Positions 22,008 through 25,311 of a stretch of DNA of 25,311 nt are shown piece by piece. The notes beneath the pieces are model-generated. The model saw only the letters and a program-made list of their open reading frames with translations. It was not told the origin of the DNA and did no database searches. The position numbers and the translations under genes were made by a program. Origin of the DNA: CAZNRY01 sp964575675 (lineage in GTDB: Bacteria; Eisenbacteria; RBG-16-71-46; CAIMUX01; VGJL01); the NCBI GenBank assembly GCA_964575675.1, contig CAZNRY010000037.1, positions 1-25,311 of the forward strand, given 5' to 3'. The first letter of the stretch is position 1; the number at the start of each line of letters is the position of its first letter.

Positions 22008-22101
22008 GGGTCGGGGCAGATGTCGGGTCCGACCCTCGGATGTTCGGTGCAACGCCCCGACGGTCTCAGGGAGATAGGCGGTTCGGGACAGATCCTGAAC
22101 C
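22008..22101 (+). promoter_or_regulatory. Structured 5' leader with two hairpins
   Basis: The first hairpin pairs GGGTCGG (22008-22014) with CCGACCC (22029-22035). The second pairs GGTTCGGGA (22080-22088) with TCCTGAACC (22093-22101), 9 bp with one G-U and a CAGA loop, ending 8 nt before the GGAGG ribosome site. It may stabilise the mRNA, as with other abundant outer-membrane protein transcripts, or control translation. Confidence 0.5.
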
Positions 22102-22119
22102 CGAAGCATGGAGGAGAAA

Positions 22120-22737
22120 ATGAAGAAGGTTCTGCTGGTTCTTGGCCTCATGGCGCTCGTGGTCGCTCTGGTGAGTCCGGTCGTGGCTGCCCCGATCGAG
22201 ACGAAGGCCGGGACCAAGGCGATGGTGTTCCAGTTCAGCGGTCTCAGCGACCTCGGTCTCGGAAGGTACTCAGGTGGCGTCGGGCTGCGGTACTACATGA
22301 GCGACGACATGGCGCTCCGTCCGGGCGTGCAGATCGGCTACAGCAAGTTCAAGGACAAGTCGGACGATCCCGAGGTTGAGACCACGATGATGAACGTCGG
22401 CGCCAACATCACGGTCGAGAAGCACTTCACGGGCGGGAAGTCGATTTCGCCTTATGTCGGCGCCCAGGTCGGCGTTGCCTATGGGCAGGACAAGGACACG
22501 GCGGGCGATGTGGAAGTGAAGGACAAGCTCATGTCCTTCGGCGTCGGCGGGGTCCTTGGTTTCGAGTGGGGATTCACCGAGTCTCTGACCCTCGGCGGCG
22601 AGTACAACCTCGGTCTGCGGATCGCGTCCCACAAGGTGGAGGCGACGACGGACAGCACGACCGAGACGACGACCGATGAGTCCGGGATGAGCCTCGGCAT
22701 CGGGACGGCCTCGGTGTTCCTCTCCGTCGCTCTCTAG
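22120..22737 (+). CDS. Small outer-membrane beta-barrel protein
   Basis: A 205-aa protein. ATG 22120 is chosen over ATG 22108 because GGAGG (22110-22114) lies 5 nt upstream and the sequence then opens directly into a signal peptide (MKKVLLVLGLMALVVALVSPVVAA). The rest alternates polar and hydrophobic residues with Gly and aromatic residues in about eight strands: GVGLRYYM, MALRPGVQIGYSKF, MNVGANITVEKHF, ISPYVGAQVGVAYG, LMSFGVGGVLGFEWGF, LTLGGEYNLGLRI and a final ASVFLSVAL. This is the pattern of OmpX/OmpW/opacity-type eight-stranded barrels. A Thr/Glu-rich loop lies between the last two strands. It has its own promoter, a structured leader and a strong terminator, so it is probably an abundant monocistronic surface protein; a transport or adhesion role cannot be read from the sequence. 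Confidence 0.85.
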   Translation: MKKVLLVLGLMALVVALVSPVVAAPIETKAGTKAMVFQFSGLSDLGLGRYSGGVGLRYYMSDDMALRPGVQIGYSKFKDKSDDPEVETTMMNVGANITVEKHFTGGKSISPYVGAQVGVAYGQDKDTAGDVEVKDKLMSFGVGGVLGFEWGFTESLTLGGEYNLGLRIASHKVEATTDSTTETTTDESGMSLGIGTASVFLSVAL

Positions 22738-22755
22738 TTTCCGTTTCGCGAGTAA

Positions 22756-22795
22756 GCCGGCCGTCGCGGGAGACGCGACGGCCGGCCTGTTCTTT
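22756..22795 (+). terminator. Intrinsic terminator of the barrel gene
   Basis: A perfect 13-bp stem, GCCGGCCGTCGCG (22756-22768) with CGCGACGGCCGGC (22774-22786), GGAGA loop, then CTGTTCTTT. It lies between two convergent genes and may also slow leftward transcription, although its minus-strand tail is not T-rich. Confidence 0.85.
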
Positions 22796-22817
22796 GCCGC
22801 CCAGGTGGATCCCGTTC

Positions 22818-23957
22818 CTACAGGGCCGCGTCCAGGCGCACGGTGAGAACGACCTCGTCGTCGGGGGACACGCCGGTCTCCCCGGAGGTAGTGATCATGT
22901 AGAGGTCGTCCGTGACTCTCCGGAATGAGAGATCGACGACACTTCGCAGATGGTCGGAATAGGCGCGGGAGACCCCTGCCATGAGGTTCGTCTCGGCGGG
23001 TTTGCCCTGGATGACCGAATCGAGGACCTCGTATCGACCGCCGTCGGTGTCGAAGTCCACGACATCGCCCCGAACGAAGACCTCGATGCGGCTGGTCGCC
23101 ATGTATCGGGCAAGAGCGCTGATCACGGCGGCGGTCTTCTCTGACGCCGGTTCGCCTTGCCTGGAGACCCGCTGCTTGCGGACGTCGTACTGCGCCCCGA
23201 CGACCATTCCGGGCCTCTCGAAGAATGCGTGAACTCCGACCCATAGGTCCCGGTTGTCGTTCCAGGGGCTCTTCTTCGGGGTGAGTTGCACGTAGCCGCC
23301 CGTCCCGAACCCCTTCGCCGGACCCTCCCGAAACGGCCGGACGTACGCGCGGGCGCCGAAGGACTTGTACTTCGCGTCGGCTCCGCCTCCGGAGACCGAG
23401 TCGCCGTACGCGGAACGATTGGCGACCAGCAAATCCGTCTCGAGCATCCCGGCGAGCCACTTCCCGAGGAATCCCGCACCGAGATAGGTCGTCCCGAGTC
23501 CGAGGTACCGGTCAGGCACCGTCTTCGCGACGATGCGATATCCCCAGGGTTCCTGGAGCCATCCTGAAATCAGCCCCTCCGTCTGGCCGAAGCGGAGTTT
23601 CGCGCCCTCGAGGCCGAACGGGTCCTGGACCGTGACGTCCGCCGCCTTGAGGAATGTCTTGATCGATCCGTCGTTCTGGTTCGACATCTCGATCCGCACG
23701 CGACCGGCGTACCGTTCCGCGAGCCTGCTCGTGAACGTCAGGTAGACTCGGTCGATTGCGAATCCGTTTAGATCGTTCTTCGAGTCATCGGGGGAGATGT
23801 CCTCGAGCAGGTAGGCATACTTCGCCCACAGCACGCCGTCGAAGGTGACCGGGTTGTTCTTCCCCTTGACGGGTTCGCCGGCCAATGCGGGGCTGTTCCA
23901 GGGCGCGGCGGAGATGCAGGCGAGGAACAAGGTGGCGATTCGAACGGAAGCGCTCAT
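22818..23957 (-). CDS. Outer-membrane porin, phosphate-selective porin O/P-like
   Basis: A 379-aa protein started at ATG 23957, with AAAGGAGG 10 nt upstream and a signal peptide at about 1-27 (ending PALA). The upstream in-frame ATG at 23981 would place the ribosome site inside the gene. The mature protein is a series of amphipathic strands: VTFDGVLWAKYAYLLED, RVYLTFTSRLAERYAGRVRIEMSN by position near 70-95, LRFGQTEGL, then WGYRIVAKTVPDR and DLLVANRSAYGD. This organisation resembles the porin O/P and related 16-stranded porins of FCB and proteobacterial species: a first strand ending in a DFD/WAKY-type motif, a 'RxY' strand and an R-F-G-Q strand. The C-terminal strand ends VVLTVRLDAAL. The solute is not predictable. 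It is convergent with the small barrel gene across a strong terminator and lies downstream of korAB on the same strand. Confidence 0.75.
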   Translation of the reverse strand: MSASVRIATLFLACISAAPWNSPALAGEPVKGKNNPVTFDGVLWAKYAYLLEDISPDDSKNDLNGFAIDRVYLTFTSRLAERYAGRVRIEMSNQNDGSIKTFLKAADVTVQDPFGLEGAKLRFGQTEGLISGWLQEPWGYRIVAKTVPDRYLGLGTTYLGAGFLGKWLAGMLETDLLVANRSAYGDSVSGGGADAKYKSFGARAYVRPFREGPAKGFGTGGYVQLTPKKSPWNDNRDLWVGVHAFFERPGMVVGAQYDVRKQRVSRQGEPASEKTAAVISALARYMATSRIEVFVRGDVVDFDTDGGRYEVLDSVIQGKPAETNLMAGVSRAYSDHLRSVVDLSFRRVTDDLYMITTSGETGVSPDDEVVLTVRLDAAL

Positions 23958-24050
23958 GGTTCCGAATCCTCCTTTCGGCACAGCACTCCCGTGGTCGGGG
24001 CGAACGCGTGCCGGTCCTCATGGAGCCTGAGGCGCGAGACACCGATGGTC

Positions 24051-24094
24051 AAGAAGAAGCCCCTGCGGGCCCGGGGCGGGCGCGTTCGGGGCTT
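24051..24094 (-). terminator. Probable terminator of korAB
   Basis: On the minus strand AAGCCCC (24094-24088) pairs with GGGGCTT (24063-24057), an inner GCCCG/CGGGC hairpin fills the loop, and CTTCTT follows. It lies 47 nt after the korB stop codon. The rest of the gap to the porin gene (23958-24050) contains a TTGACC that could be the porin -35 box, without a good -10. Confidence 0.5.
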
Positions 24095-24140
24095 GCGAAT
24101 CGCGCGGAAGCATGGCCTCGCGCAACCCTTTCCTGGGATG

Positions 24141-25166
24141 CTAGACTACCTGCCAGGTCTCTCCCGAACCGATCAGGGCGTCGAGCGAGCCCTTCCCGAG
24201 GCGCTCCCGGACCTCCCGCATCTGCTCGTGGACGAGCAAGTCGAATGCCGGGAGATCAACGCTTCGGAAAACGCCGATCGGCATGGGGTGCTCCAGATGC
24301 TGCCCGAACTGCGCGAGCTCGAAGGCGAGGGAGGCGTCCTCGCGCCGCTCGTCGTGGCGGATGAGGTCGGCCTCGGCGTGATCGGCGCCCAGGTCCACAA
24401 CTTTCAGATCGCACGCGGCCCGGACGATCCCGGACTTCCGGTCCTTCCCGAAGACGAGAGGCCGGTCATGTTCCAGGTAGAGAATCCGCTCCTCGCGCGA
24501 TTCCCGACCGGTCCACGAATCCCAAGCCCCGTCGTTGAAGATGTTGCAGTTCTGGAGGATCTCGATGAAGGCGCTTCCCTTGTGTGCCGCCGCGCGCCGG
24601 AGGATTTCCTTCAGATGGGGACCGAAAACGTCGACCGAACGTGCGACAAAGGTGGCGCCCGCCCCGAGTGCTAAGGAAATCGGTTCGAAAGGACGTTCCA
24701 GGGAGCCATAGGGCGTGGACTTGGTCCGTTTGTGCTGCTCGCTCGTAGGGGAGTACTGGCCCTTTGTGAGGCCGTAGATCCGGTTGTTGAACATCAGCAC
24801 CTTGATGTCGACGTTCCGTCGCATCGCGTGGATGATGTGGTTACCGCCGATCGAGAGCGCATCGCCGTCGCCCGTTGCGACCCAGACGGAGAGATCGGGG
24901 TTGGCGATTTTGATCCCGGTCGCGATCGCGGGAGCGCGGCCGTGGATCGTGTGGAAACCGTAGGTGTTCATGTAGTAGGGGAAACGGCTCGAGCAGCCGA
25001 TCCCCGAAACGATCACGAATTGTTCCTTCGGAATCCCGAGCTCGGGGAAAACGGACTGCACGGCGTTCAGGATCGCGTAGTCCCCGCAGCCGGGACACCA
25101 ACGCACATCCTGATCGGTCTGGAAGTCCTTCTTGGTGAGGCCGCCCGCCGGCGCATGGGTGCTCAT
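24141..25166 (-). CDS. korB: 2-oxoacid:ferredoxin oxidoreductase, beta subunit
   Basis: A 341-aa thiamine-diphosphate subunit of a 2-oxoglutarate/2-oxoacid:ferredoxin oxidoreductase, which oxidatively decarboxylates 2-oxoacids to acyl-CoA and reduces ferredoxin, or runs in reverse for CO2 fixation. Key features are WCPGCGDY with C24 and C27, GIGCSS with C58 and a later C207, the four cluster ligands expected from known OFOR beta subunits. The TPP/Mg motif is GDGD (99-102)...N109...FNNRIYGLTKGQ. TPTSEQHKRTKSTPYG matches the substrate-side loop. The 70-residue C-terminal part (from about 265) is the usual KorB tail. The start is the ATG overlapping the alpha-subunit stop (ATGA), with GAGAGGAG upstream. 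2-oxoglutarate is the likeliest substrate because the two-subunit alpha (fused gamma-alpha) plus beta form is typical of KorAB; pyruvate cannot be excluded. Confidence 0.93.
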   Translation of the reverse strand: MSTHAPAGGLTKKDFQTDQDVRWCPGCGDYAILNAVQSVFPELGIPKEQFVIVSGIGCSSRFPYYMNTYGFHTIHGRAPAIATGIKIANPDLSVWVATGDGDALSIGGNHIIHAMRRNVDIKVLMFNNRIYGLTKGQYSPTSEQHKRTKSTPYGSLERPFEPISLALGAGATFVARSVDVFGPHLKEILRRAAAHKGSAFIEILQNCNIFNDGAWDSWTGRESREERILYLEHDRPLVFGKDRKSGIVRAACDLKVVDLGADHAEADLIRHDERREDASLAFELAQFGQHLEHPMPIGVFRSVDLPAFDLLVHEQMREVRERLGKGSLDALIGSGETWQVV

Positions 25167-25311
25167 CGCGACGAACTCCTCTCGCCGGCGACCCGGCCTC
25201 GAGCCCCTTCTCCGCCGGGCTTCATCCCGGCCTCCGCCAGCATCTCTTCCGCCTTGGCGACGATCTCGCCTTCCGTGAACGGCCGCCCCTGGATCTTGTT
25301 CAAGCCCGCCG
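25163..25311 (-). CDS. korA: 2-oxoacid:ferredoxin oxidoreductase, alpha subunit (C-terminal fragment, cut by window edge)
   Basis: Only the last 48 residues are in the window. They begin AGLNKIQGRPFTEGEI, the conserved ending of KorA-type alpha subunits (NxxKxQGxPF...EI), followed by a helix and a short Arg/Ser-rich tail. The TGA stop overlaps the korB start as ATGA, so the two subunits are made from one message in stoichiometric amounts. The gene continues beyond base 25311. Confidence 0.85.
   Translation of the reverse strand, partial: AGLNKIQGRPFTEGEIVAKAEEMLAEAGMKPGGEGARGRVAGERSSSR

Noticed and set aside
20418..22217. A 599-codon open frame on the minus strand
   Set aside because: It is antisense to the glycosyltransferase and barrel genes, with low-complexity Arg/Pro/Gly composition.
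24045..24130. A short basic plus-strand ORF beginning MVKKKPLRARGG
   Set aside because: It looks like a small ribosomal protein start but runs straight into antisense of korB with no domain. The DNA is better explained as the korAB terminator.

Overview
The window is a GC-rich chromosomal segment from a Gram-negative, probably uncultured, probably anaerobic or microaerophilic bacterium. The Gram-negative envelope is shown by an Omp85/BamA-type protein, a Wzi-like barrel, a porin, a small beta-barrel protein and an LpxL/HtrB-type acyltransferase. A 2-oxoacid:ferredoxin oxidoreductase and a selenophosphate synthetase that itself appears to contain selenocysteine point to low-potential, selenium-using metabolism. 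A FlgD/type IX-like C-terminal domain on a secreted protease suggests a lineage near the FCB group (Eisenbacteria-like candidate phyla); this placement is inference. No insertion sequence, prophage, CRISPR array, rRNA or tRNA was seen.

Layout. 1-516: noncoding DNA carrying a strong promoter (331-358) for a secreted 306-aa protein (517-1437) that ends in a textbook terminator. 1434-4765: a secreted protein of unknown function (-), a Wzi-like outer-membrane barrel (+) and a small exported protein (-). 5000-8669: an SDR dehydrogenase and a large exported alpha/beta hydrolase (+). 8646-10346: Omp85-family protein (-). 10546-12207: secreted metalloprotease (+). 12241-14671: a two-gene SPFH/zinc-ribbon unit (-). 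14904-16025: a degenerate serine beta-lactamase-like protein (-). 16226-17557: an unusual Rho factor (+). 17584-18645: SelD (-), whose true reading frame runs through an in-frame UGA. 18748-19809: exported protein of unknown function (-). 19981-21971: acyltransferase and PimA-like glycosyltransferase, translationally coupled (+). 22120-22737: small outer-membrane barrel (+). 22818-23957: porin (-). 24141-25311: KorB and the C-terminal end of KorA (-).

The genes do not form one pathway. Envelope and secretion functions dominate, interleaved with housekeeping genes (rho, selD, korAB). Strand alternates almost gene by gene, giving six convergent pairs, two of which overlap at their 3' ends, and several short divergent promoter regions.

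The most notable observations are the recoded UGA with a SECIS-like hairpin in selD, a Rho whose RNA-binding cold-shock domain is replaced by an Arg/Gly-rich disordered tail, a beta-lactamase-fold protein missing its central catalytic segment, an acyltransferase lacking its catalytic acid, an SPFH/zinc-ribbon pair whose second gene has no ordinary start, and several genes that appear to be transcribed leaderless. All calls come from reading the sequence; no database search was run.
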